This document shows, piece by piece, positions 42,084 through 48,860 of a stretch of DNA of 64,000 nt (the stretch's first letter is position 1; each line of letters begins with the position of its first letter). The position numbers and the translations under genes were made by a program. Source of the DNA: Streptomyces dioscori (GTDB taxonomy: Bacteria; Actinomycetota; Actinomycetes; Streptomycetales; Streptomycetaceae); the NCBI RefSeq assembly GCF_003024195.1, contig NZ_KZ679038.1, positions 186,001 to 250,000 of the forward strand, read 5' to 3'. Below the pieces are notes generated by a model. The model was not told the origin of the DNA, ran no database searches, and saw only the letters and a program-made list of their open reading frames with translations.

Positions 42084-42910
42084 CCGCGCAGCGCCTTCCA
42101 GGAGCGCGGCCCCAGCATCCCGTCGACGGCCAGGCCCGAACGCTGCTGGAACGTCTTGACGGCCCGTAGCGTCAGCGGGCCGAACATGCCGTCGATCCCG
42201 CCCGGTGAGATGCCTGCCCGGCGCAGCAGACACTGCGCTTCGGCCACGTCGGCGCCCGTGGCCCCGTACACGATCTCGTCGTTGCGGCCCTTGTTGATGC
42301 CTGCCGACCAACTGCCGTCGACGCGGCTGATACGGCAGGTGTAGGTGGGCGACGGGGAGGCCGCGGCGGTGGAGGGCGGGGCGGCGACGGCCGCCTGGGT
42401 GACGTCGCCGTCGAGGCGCAGCATGAGGAGCAGTGCTGCCAGGAGGGCCACGGTCAGGGCGGCGAGGCCAGCCGTGAGGGCGATGTGCGGGATGCGGCCG
42501 GGGGCCGGCGCGGGGGCAGGTGGTGCCGTCGGCCCGATCAGGGTGACCGGCTCCGGCTCCTGTCCCTGCCCCTGCTCCTGTCCCTTTTCGAGTTCCCGTT
42601 CCTGCGTCGCGGGTCGCGGGTCTACGGCGGTCCTGGCGCTGCGGCTGTCCCAGGTGTCGGCGGCGACCTCGTGCAGGGCGAGCAGCGGGACGGGGTCGGC
42701 GCCGGTGATCCGGGCCAGTGCCTCCAGCGCCTCCCGGGGCGGCAGCGAGGTGCCTCCCAGGTACCGCTCCCACGACTTGGCGCTGTAACCGGTCTTCGCC
42801 GCGAGGTGTCGCATCGTCAGCTCGCCGTGATCCTTCAGCTGGCGTAACCGTTCCACCAACTGCCTTGCGCAGGGATCGAGTTCGGCGGACAGCGCCTTGT
42901 AGCGCGGCAT
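42080..42910 (-). CDS. Membrane-anchored XRE regulator with peptidoglycan-binding exodomain
   Basis: A 276-residue protein: HTH (residues 15-65, CARQLVERLRQLKDHGELTMRHLAAKTGYSAKSWERYLGGTSLPPREALEAL), Gln/Glu/Pro linker (EKGQEQGQGQEPEPV), membrane helix (IALTAGLAALTVALLAALLLMLRL) and an outside PG_binding_1 domain (ADVAEAQCLLRRAGISPGGIDGMFGPLTLRAVKTFQQRSGLAVDGMLGPRSWKAL). It could sense peptidoglycan or wall fragments. First of two coupled genes, and divergent from two genes encoding secreted peptidoglycan-binding proteins. HTH similarity to the downstream gene (SWERYL.G.SLPPR) shows duplication. Confidence 0.88.
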   Translation of the reverse strand: MPRYKALSAELDPCARQLVERLRQLKDHGELTMRHLAAKTGYSAKSWERYLGGTSLPPREALEALARITGADPVPLLALHEVAADTWDSRSARTAVDPRPATQERELEKGQEQGQGQEPEPVTLIGPTAPPAPAPAPGRIPHIALTAGLAALTVALLAALLLMLRLDGDVTQAAVAAPPSTAAASPSPTYTCRISRVDGSWSAGINKGRNDEIVYGATGADVAEAQCLLRRAGISPGGIDGMFGPLTLRAVKTFQQRSGLAVDGMLGPRSWKALRG

Positions 42911-42981
42911 GTTTCCCCCAATACGTTCATGAGCGTGAGCAGCGACCCCCCTCGCTGCTCCGCATTCTGCATGAGCCCGTC

Positions 42982-42998
42982 ACATCTGTCACAGGTGT
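42982..42998. promoter_or_regulatory. Possible XRE operator between divergent wall-binding genes
   Basis: ACATCTGT-C-ACAGGTGT, 8-base arms with one mismatch, centred at 42990 in the 265-bp gap between the XRE genes and the secreted peptidoglycan-binding gene. Confidence 0.5.
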
Positions 42999-43175
42999 CC
43001 CACACAGTCGTCCCCCTGACCCCTGTCGTCGCAGGTCAGCAAGGTGGTCGTCCCGAGCAACCGTCATCTGCGCCACAGCCGTGGCCACGACGCCCCGGCG
43101 CCCTGCACCTTTGATCTCGCCACCTGGTCCCGTGGGGCGGGACGGGTGCAGATTCCACGACCGAAAGAGGAAAGC

Positions 43176-43622
43176 ATGCGAGCGAACGCTCTGGGCACGA
43201 CCATCGCCGGACTCGTCACCGTTGTCGGCCTCGCCGCCGGCAGCGTGGCGACCGCGGGCACCAGCTTCGCGGCGACCGCGACCTCCGCACAGACGGCGGC
43301 CGTCTCACAGCCCGCCGCCGTGACCGCGACGCAGAACTTCGGTCTGACCACGGCCGAGGCCAAGAACGTCCAGAACTTCCTCGCGGACTACTGGGGCTAC
43401 ACGGGCGCCATCGACGGCCAGCTGGGCACCAACAGCTGGAAGGCCTTCCAGCGCTGCCTCGCGAAGTACTGGGGCTACACGGGCGAGATCGACGGGGACC
43501 CCGGCACCAACACCATCAAGGCGCTGCAGCGTCTGCTGAAGGACAGCTACGGCTACACGGGTGACATCGACGGCATCGCCGGTTCGGGCACCCGGGCGGC
43601 GTTCAAGCGCTTCGCCGCCTGA
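43176..43622 (+). CDS. Secreted protein of three peptidoglycan-binding-like repeats
   Basis: A 148-residue secreted protein: signal peptide ALGTTIAGLVTVVGLAAGSVATAGTSFA, then three short repeats of the type YWGYTGxIDGxxGTNxxKAxQRxL (NFLADYWGYTGAIDGQLGTN; AKYWGYTGEIDGDPGTN; KDSYGYTGDIDGIAGSGT). The repeats resemble a reduced PG_binding_1 fold. GAGGAAAG lies just before ATG 43176; a hairpin ends the gene. It is divergent from the XRE-PGB gene. It probably binds the cell wall without cleaving it. Confidence 0.85.
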   Translation: MRANALGTTIAGLVTVVGLAAGSVATAGTSFAATATSAQTAAVSQPAAVTATQNFGLTTAEAKNVQNFLADYWGYTGAIDGQLGTNSWKAFQRCLAKYWGYTGEIDGDPGTNTIKALQRLLKDSYGYTGDIDGIAGSGTRAAFKRFAA

Positions 43623-43640
43623 CCGTCCCACCCCTCCGGC

Positions 43641-43675
43641 CCCGGCCCGTCCTTACGGCAAGGACGGGCCGGGGT
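43641..43675 (+). terminator. Hairpin terminator after the secreted PGB gene
   Basis: A perfect 15-base stem (43641-43655 and 43661-43675) with a 5-base loop ACGGC, 19 bases after the stop at 43622. Confidence 0.82.
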
Positions 43676-43719
43676 CGTGTGTTCTCGCCCCTCCAGCAAC
43701 AGAAGGAGAACCTCCCGCC

Positions 43720-45363
43720 ATGGGAAGACCCGCATTCCTCGTTCGCGCCGAAGACGACAGTTCCCAACGCCGGAACACGCTCCGCACCGGGGTGGGTTGG
43801 CGGACGCGCGTCGGGACTTTCGCTGCCACCGCGGCCATGGTCTCGGCCGGCCTCGTGATCGGCGCCCAGCCCGCCGCGGCGGCACCGGCCCCGATCAAGC
43901 TGACCTCCGCCTCCTGTCCCGCCGAGATCGCGCAGGGCCAGACGAGCGGTTGCGTCACGGAGCTGCAGAACCTGCTCAACGCGCACGGCGCCGGTCTGGT
44001 CGTGGACGGCCAGTTCGGGGCGGGCACGCTCTACGCGGTCCGTGAGTACCAGGCCGCCACCGCCATCGCCGTGGACGGGCGGGTGGGCCCGGCGACCAAG
44101 AGCAAGCTGTACGCGACCGGCGGCTCGGCGCCCGCCCCCGTCAATCTGAACTCCACCTCCTGCCCCGCGAACATCGTCCAGGGCGCCAAGGGCGGATGCG
44201 TCACCGAGCTCCAGCGGCTGCTGCGCCACCAGGGTTACGCCGTCGACGTGGACGGCGACTTCGGGGCCGGGACGGCGAGCGCGGTCCGCACCTTCCAGTC
44301 CTCCCGCGGGCTCACGGCGGACGGACAGGTCGGAACGGACACCAAGCGGGCGCTGTACGACACCGACGAGTCACCCTCGACGGGCCTGGACCTGAGGTCG
44401 TCGTCCTGCCCGGAGAACATCGTGGAGGGACAGAGCGGCGGCTGCGTCGCCACGCTGCAGTCCCTGCTGAACGGCAAGGGCCAGAGCCTCGACGTCGACG
44501 CCAGCTTCGGCCCCCAGACCCTGGCGGCCGTGAAGGCGTTCCAGTCCGCGAGCGGCCTCACCGCCGACGGCCAGGTCGGCCCGAACACCAAGGCCGCCCT
44601 GTACGCGAACATCGGCGGGGGCGGCGGCAACGGCGCGCCCGCGCCCATCAATTTGAACTCCGCCTCCTGCCCGAACGAGATCGTGCAGGGGCAACGCAGC
44701 GGCTGCGTCACCGAGTTGCAGAGCCTGCTCAACCACCACGGTGCCGATCTCGCCGTCGACGGTGACTTCGGTGCGCTCACCGACAGCGCCGTCCGGGACT
44801 TCCAGGCCGAGAAGGGTCTGTCGGTCGACGGCCACGCGGGGCCGAACACCAAGGCCGCGCTGTACGGCGCGGTCACGCCGCCGTCGTCGCCTCCGCCCGG
44901 CGGCGGTTACGCCAAGATCCTCGAAGTGGCCGAGGCCGAGGCGGGCACGGTCGAGGGCAGCGCCCGCGCGAACAGTTACGGCTCGTCCGTGGGTCTCTCG
45001 CTCTCCACCAGCAACTACGCCTGGTGCGCGACCTTCGTGAGCTGGGTGGCCAAGCAGACCGGGGCCAGCTCCTACCGCAACTCCTACGTCTCGGGCTGGG
45101 TCAAGCAGGCGCGGGCCGGCAACTACCACCTGTCGGTGACGACCAGCCCGCAGCCGGGCGACATCGTGGCCTTCGACTGGGACGGCGGAAGCGACTTCAC
45201 CGGCGGCAACGAGCACATCGGCATCGTGCGTACGATCTCCGGCTCGTCCTTCACCACGGTCGAGGGCAACACGGGTAACCCCAACGGCGACAACGACGGC
45301 GTCTACGTCAGGTCCCGCGCCACGAACAGCGGATACGACGTGGTCTTCATCCGCGTCCGCTGA
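43720..45363 (+). CDS. Secreted CHAP-domain amidase with four peptidoglycan-binding repeats
   Basis: A 547-residue protein: signal peptide (TFAATAAMVSAGLVIGAQPAAAA), then four PG_binding_1-type repeats of about 80 residues, each starting SCP(A/E/N)(E/N)I(A/V)(Q/E)G and containing CV(T/A)(E/T)LQ.LL, VDG.FG..T and GL.(V/A)DG..G..TK..LY. The C-terminus is a CHAP-like amidase: catalytic Cys in NYAWCATFVSWVAKQ and His in NEHIGIVRTISG. It probably cleaves peptide cross-links or the amide bond in peptidoglycan. AGAAGGAG precedes ATG 43720. It is separated from 43176 by a terminator but shares the direction; its 3' end overlaps arsM by 17 bases. Confidence 0.92.
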   Translation: MGRPAFLVRAEDDSSQRRNTLRTGVGWRTRVGTFAATAAMVSAGLVIGAQPAAAAPAPIKLTSASCPAEIAQGQTSGCVTELQNLLNAHGAGLVVDGQFGAGTLYAVREYQAATAIAVDGRVGPATKSKLYATGGSAPAPVNLNSTSCPANIVQGAKGGCVTELQRLLRHQGYAVDVDGDFGAGTASAVRTFQSSRGLTADGQVGTDTKRALYDTDESPSTGLDLRSSSCPENIVEGQSGGCVATLQSLLNGKGQSLDVDASFGPQTLAAVKAFQSASGLTADGQVGPNTKAALYANIGGGGGNGAPAPINLNSASCPNEIVQGQRSGCVTELQSLLNHHGADLAVDGDFGALTDSAVRDFQAEKGLSVDGHAGPNTKAALYGAVTPPSSPPPGGGYAKILEVAEAEAGTVEGSARANSYGSSVGLSLSTSNYAWCATFVSWVAKQTGASSYRNSYVSGWVKQARAGNYHLSVTTSPQPGDIVAFDWDGGSDFTGGNEHIGIVRTISGSSFTTVEGNTGNPNGDNDGVYVRSRATNSGYDVVFIRVR

Positions 45364-46168
45364 GCGGCTCGGCGTCTCGCTGCACGGCCGGGGCGGCGGC
45401 GGCCGTGGGCTTGCCCGCGCGGACGACGGCCGAGTGCATGCCGTCGGCGACCGGGTGGGTCGGAGTGATCTCGATGTCCGTGAAACCGGCCGCCGCCAGC
45501 CCCCGGCGGTACTCGGCGAAGGACAGGGCTCCGGCGATGCAGCCGGCGTGGTCCCCGCGCTCGGCCCGTTGACCGGGGGCGAGGGTGTCGTCGGCGACGA
45601 CGTCCGAGACGCCCATGCGGCCGCCGGGCCTGAGCACGCGGAACGTCTCGGCGAAGACGGCGGCCTTGTCGGTGGACAGATTGATCACGCAGTTGGAGAT
45701 GACGACGTCGACGGTGTCCGCGGGCAGCGGGATCGCCTCGATGGTGCCCTTGAGGAACTCGACGTTCGTCGCGCCCGCCTTCTCGGCGTTGGCCAGGGCC
45801 AGCGCCAGCATCTCCTCCGTCATGTCCAGTCCGTACGCCTTGCCGGTCGGGCCCACCCGGCGTGCGGACAGCAGGACGTCGATTCCGCCGCCCGAGCCGA
45901 GGTCGAGCACGCGCTCGCCCTCGCGCAGTTCGGCGACGGCGGTCGGGTTGCCGCAGCCGAGCGAGGCCGCGACCGCCTCGGCGGGCAGGGTGTCGCGCTC
46001 GTCGGCTCCGTACAGGGCCGAGCCGAAGTTGTCGTCGACCTCGACCGGCTGGGGGCCGCAACAGCCGGTGCCGCCCTCGGTGCCGCTCCCTGCCGTCGTG
46101 ACCTTCAGGGCCGCCGCGGCGTACCGCTGACGGACGATCTCGCGCAGGTCGGTGGACTGCTCGCTCAT
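45347..46168 (-). CDS. arsM: Arsenite S-adenosylmethionine methyltransferase
   Basis: A 273-residue ArsM: GCCGP near residue 35, GDNFGSALYG-type start, SAM motif VLDLGSGGGIDVLLSA, and the three conserved cysteine sites CCG, NCVINL and GCIAGAL. It methylates As(III) to mono- and dimethyl species. Divergent from arsR with an ArsR-type operator between. The 3' end overlaps the convergent CHAP gene by 17 bases, which is rare. ATG 46168 is preceded by GGAGTGGGAC. Confidence 0.93.
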   Translation of the reverse strand: MSEQSTDLREIVRQRYAAAALKVTTAGSGTEGGTGCCGPQPVEVDDNFGSALYGADERDTLPAEAVAASLGCGNPTAVAELREGERVLDLGSGGGIDVLLSARRVGPTGKAYGLDMTEEMLALALANAEKAGATNVEFLKGTIEAIPLPADTVDVVISNCVINLSTDKAAVFAETFRVLRPGGRMGVSDVVADDTLAPGQRAERGDHAGCIAGALSFAEYRRGLAAAGFTDIEITPTHPVADGMHSAVVRAGKPTAAAAPAVQRDAEPLSGRG

Positions 46169-46213
46169 GTCCCACTCCTCGATCGAGGGCCGCGGCACGG
46201 CCCGGAACGGTCT

Positions 46214-46233
46214 GTATTGATATTCATTGATAC
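46214..46233. promoter_or_regulatory. ArsR-type operator between arsM and arsR
   Basis: GTATTGATATTCATTGATAC, two ATTGATA direct half-sites with GTAT/ATAC ends, the usual A+T-rich ArsR site. It lies in the promoter region of both divergent genes. Confidence 0.72.
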
Positions 46234-46272
46234 AAGCTTGCGCCTTGGATCGAAAGACGTCAACATAGAAAC

Positions 46273-46665
46273 ATGTCGAAACAAGAGCTTGAGGTGATCG
46301 GTCAGGACAGCGCCTGCTGCCCCGGCCTGGCCGCCGCGCCGCTGGACGAGGACCAGGCGGCCGACCTGGCGAAGTTCTTCAAGGCCCTGGGCGACCCGGT
46401 CCGTCTGCGTCTGATGTCGATGATCGCCTCGCGCGGTGAGGGCAGCGAGGGCAGCGCGCGCGGTGAGGTGTGCGTGTGCGAGCTGACCCCGGCCTTCGAC
46501 CTGTCCCAGCCGACGATCTCGCACCACCTCAAGCTGTTGCGGCAGGCCGGTCTCATCGACTGCGAGCGTCGTGGGACGTGGGTGTACTACTGGGTGCTGC
46601 CCGGCGTGCTGGACCGGCTCGCCGGGTTCCTGGCCACCCCGCGGGCTGCGGGAGCCGGCGCGTGA
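46273..46665 (+). CDS. arsR: ArsR-family arsenical-resistance repressor
   Basis: A 130-residue ArsR: wHTH LAKFFKALGDPVRLRLMSMIAS ... FDLSQPTISHHLKLLRQAGLIDCERRGTWVYYWVL. It has GEVCVCELT, whose CxC motif is the metal-binding site of many ArsR proteins, and N-terminal CC. Should repress arsM and itself until arsenite binds. The stop overlaps a GTG that starts an aquaporin remnant. Confidence 0.92.
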   Translation: MSKQELEVIGQDSACCPGLAAAPLDEDQAADLAKFFKALGDPVRLRLMSMIASRGEGSEGSARGEVCVCELTPAFDLSQPTISHHLKLLRQAGLIDCERRGTWVYYWVLPGVLDRLAGFLATPRAAGAGA

Positions 46666-46814
46666 CGGCCCCGCTCGGCCGCCGGGTCGCCGCGGAGGCG
46701 ACCGGGACCGGGCTGCTGGTGGCGGTGGTGGCCGCCGTCCACGGCCCGCGGTCCGCCCCGGCCCGCCACGGCAGCGGCATGCCCGCCGGCGAACCCCGGC
46801 CCGTCTCCTCCTGA
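46662..46814 (+). pseudogene. Truncated MIP/aquaglyceroporin gene of the ars operon
   Basis: GTG 46662 overlaps the arsR stop. The first 24 residues, TAPLGRRVAAEATGTGLLVAVV, match the N-terminal helix of the MIP channels found between arsR and arsC in Streptomyces. After about residue 24 the sequence jumps to a short hydrophilic tail (AAVHGPRSAPARHGSGMPAGEPRPVSS) and stops. The NPA boxes and most of the pore are gone; an internal in-frame deletion of about 200 codons is the likely cause. ArsR and ArsC remain intact. Confidence 0.6.
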
Positions 46815-46836
46815 CCGCTCCCCGAGAAAGCCCGCC

Positions 46837-47250
46837 ATGAACACTTCCGCCTCACGCCCGTCGGTGCTGTTCGTCTGCGTCCACAACGCCGGCCGCTCCC
46901 AGATGGCCGCCGCCTTCCTCACTCACCTCGCGGGCGACCGCATCGAGGTCCGCTCGGCCGGCTCGGCGCCCGCCGACGCCGTCAACCCGGCCGTGGTCGC
47001 GGCGATGGCGGAAGCCGGGATCGACATCTCCGCGGAGACTCCGAAGATCCTCACGGTGGAGGCCGTCCAGGCGTCCGACGTCGTGATCACCATGGGGTGC
47101 GGCGACGCCTGCCCCGTCTTCCCCGGCAAGCGGTATCTCGACTGGCAGCTCGACGATCCGGCCGGTCAGGGCGTCGCAGCCGTCCGCCCGATCCGCGACG
47201 CGATCGAGACGCGCGTGCGCGCGCTGATCGCGGAAGTGGCACCCGGCTGA
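46837..47250 (+). CDS. arsC: Arsenate reductase (low-MW PTP/thioredoxin or mycothiol type)
   Basis: A 137-residue protein: VLFVCVHNAGRSQMAAAFLTHLAG contains CX5R (C-V-H-N-A-G-R), the phosphatase-like loop; two further cysteines are in GCGDACP, followed by FPGKRYLDWQLDDPAG. It reduces As(V) to As(III) for ArsM. It lies 22 bases after the aquaporin remnant and is probably cotranscribed with arsR. Confidence 0.92.
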   Translation: MNTSASRPSVLFVCVHNAGRSQMAAAFLTHLAGDRIEVRSAGSAPADAVNPAVVAAMAEAGIDISAETPKILTVEAVQASDVVITMGCGDACPVFPGKRYLDWQLDDPAGQGVAAVRPIRDAIETRVRALIAEVAPG

Positions 47251-47355
47251 GAGCGACCGGCGGATGCGCGGTACGCCGTGGGTCAGTAGCGTGCTGTTCT
47301 GGTGTCCGGCCTCGGGCCGGGTGGTTCCGTCAGGTCCGCGAGCAGGGGAGGCGGC

Positions 47356-48159
47356 ATGGCCGACAAGAAGGCGGCGACTCTGCCGCGCAAGCCGTACGAG
47401 CGTGAACTGCTGCGCCTGCAGACCGAGTTGGTGAAGCTCCAGGAGTGGGTACGGGCGGAGGGCGCCCGGCTCGTGGTCGTCTTCGAGGGACGCGACGCGG
47501 CGGGCAAGGGCGGCACCATCAAACGGGTCGCCGAGCATCTCAATCCGCGGGTCGCCCGGATCGTCGCCCTGCCCAAGCCGACCGAGCGGCAGCGCACCCA
47601 GTGGTACTTCCAGCGCTACACCGAGCACCTTCCCGCGGCCGGGGAGATCGTGCTGTTCGACCGCAGCTGGTACAACCGGGCCGGGGTCGAGCACGTCATG
47701 GGCTTCTGTACGAAGCAGGAGTACCAGCTCTTCCTGCGCCAGTGTCCGATCTATGAGCGGATGCTGGTGGAGGAGGGAATCGTGCTGCGCAAGTACTGGT
47801 TCTCGGTGAGCGACGCCGTGCAGGAGGACCGGTTCCGGCGCCGGCTCGACGATCCGGTGCGGCGCTGGAAGCTCTCGCCGATGGACCTTGAGTCGATCAC
47901 CCACTGGGAGGCGTACTCGCGGGCCAAGGACGAGATGCTGGTCCACACGGACATCGCCGAGGCGCCCTGGTTCATCGTCGAGAGCGACGACAAGCGGCGG
48001 GCCCGCCTCAACATGATCGCCCATCTGCTGGGTTCACTGCCCTACCACGACGTCCCGCCCCCGGTGCTTGAGCTGCCGAAGCGCCCGCCGTCGATGGGCT
48101 ACGAGCGACCGCCGCGCGATCTGCAGACGTACGTCCCCGACCATGCGGCGAGCCTCTGA
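47356..48159 (+). CDS. ppk2: Polyphosphate kinase 2
   Basis: A 267-residue PPK2: Walker A VVFEGRDAAGKGGTIKRV, the R/KPTERQRTQWYFQRY block, Walker B IVLFDRSWYNRAGVEHVMGF, and lid RRRLDDPVRRWKLSPMDLES. Members transfer phosphate between polyphosphate and nucleoside mono- or diphosphates. It is 105 bases after arsC and probably transcribed on its own; ATG 47356 with AGGGGAGGCGGC is strong. Confidence 0.92.
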   Translation: MADKKAATLPRKPYERELLRLQTELVKLQEWVRAEGARLVVVFEGRDAAGKGGTIKRVAEHLNPRVARIVALPKPTERQRTQWYFQRYTEHLPAAGEIVLFDRSWYNRAGVEHVMGFCTKQEYQLFLRQCPIYERMLVEEGIVLRKYWFSVSDAVQEDRFRRRLDDPVRRWKLSPMDLESITHWEAYSRAKDEMLVHTDIAEAPWFIVESDDKRRARLNMIAHLLGSLPYHDVPPPVLELPKRPPSMGYERPPRDLQTYVPDHAASL

Positions 48160-48188
48160 CCGAGCGGCGGGCTCCGGCGCGGCTGTGT

Positions 48189-48665
48189 CTACATCGGCTG
48201 GCGGCCGGCCGCGTCACCGTCCGGGTCGTCGGCGAGGACGACCGAGGCCCGGATGCGCTTGCCGACCGGTTCACGGTGGATCTCGAAGCTCCGGCACACC
48301 GCCATGACGATCTCCAGACCGTGCTGCCCGATCCGAGCCGGGTTCGGCGGCAGGATCCGCGGCAGCGTGGCGCCGCTGTCCCACACCGTCACCGCGACGG
48401 CTCCTTCGCCGGATTCCAGGGTCATCACGCAGGGTCCTGGAGCGTGTTTACGAGCGTTGGTCACTAGCTCGGACACCACCAGCTGAACCGTTCCGATCGC
48501 CCGCGAGGACACCGGCACACCATGCTTGGCCTGCAAGGATTCCAAAAATCTGCGGGCCGTGTCACGGGCGTCACCGATCCCCGCAGTGCCTTCCACCACA
48601 GCGGTGACCGCTGCGGACGTGTCCGTCAGTTGCTGCCGGCCTTTTTCCTGCTCAGCCAGATTCAT
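48189..48665 (-). CDS. Anti-sigma-type ATP-binding protein (HATPase_c_2)
   Basis: A 158-residue GHKL-fold protein: VQLVVSELVTNARKHAPGPC is the N-box, VWDSG the G1 box and QHGLEIVMAVC the G2 box. No sensor or receiver domain, so of the RsbW/SpoIIAB-like kind that binds sigma factors or anti-anti-sigma factors. Such proteins could control the SigF-like sigma encoded at 33390, but no operon link is visible. Confidence 0.82.
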   Translation of the reverse strand: MNLAEQEKGRQQLTDTSAAVTAVVEGTAGIGDARDTARRFLESLQAKHGVPVSSRAIGTVQLVVSELVTNARKHAPGPCVMTLESGEGAVAVTVWDSGATLPRILPPNPARIGQHGLEIVMAVCRSFEIHREPVGKRIRASVVLADDPDGDAAGRQPM

Positions 48666-48860
48666 ATTGTTCCGCCTCACTGCCGAAGCGCTCTTACCGG
48701 ATGTCGCATACCCCGAAAACACCACCTCACCAGGAAAACGGGGACGGATTTCCGACCGGGGGCCGGAGCCGGGCGGCCGTTCGTCGGGTGCGGGTTCTCG
48801 TGGGTTGCTCGCGCCGTTCCCCGCGCCCCTGAGGGACGCCCCCTCAGAGGCGCGAGGTGG

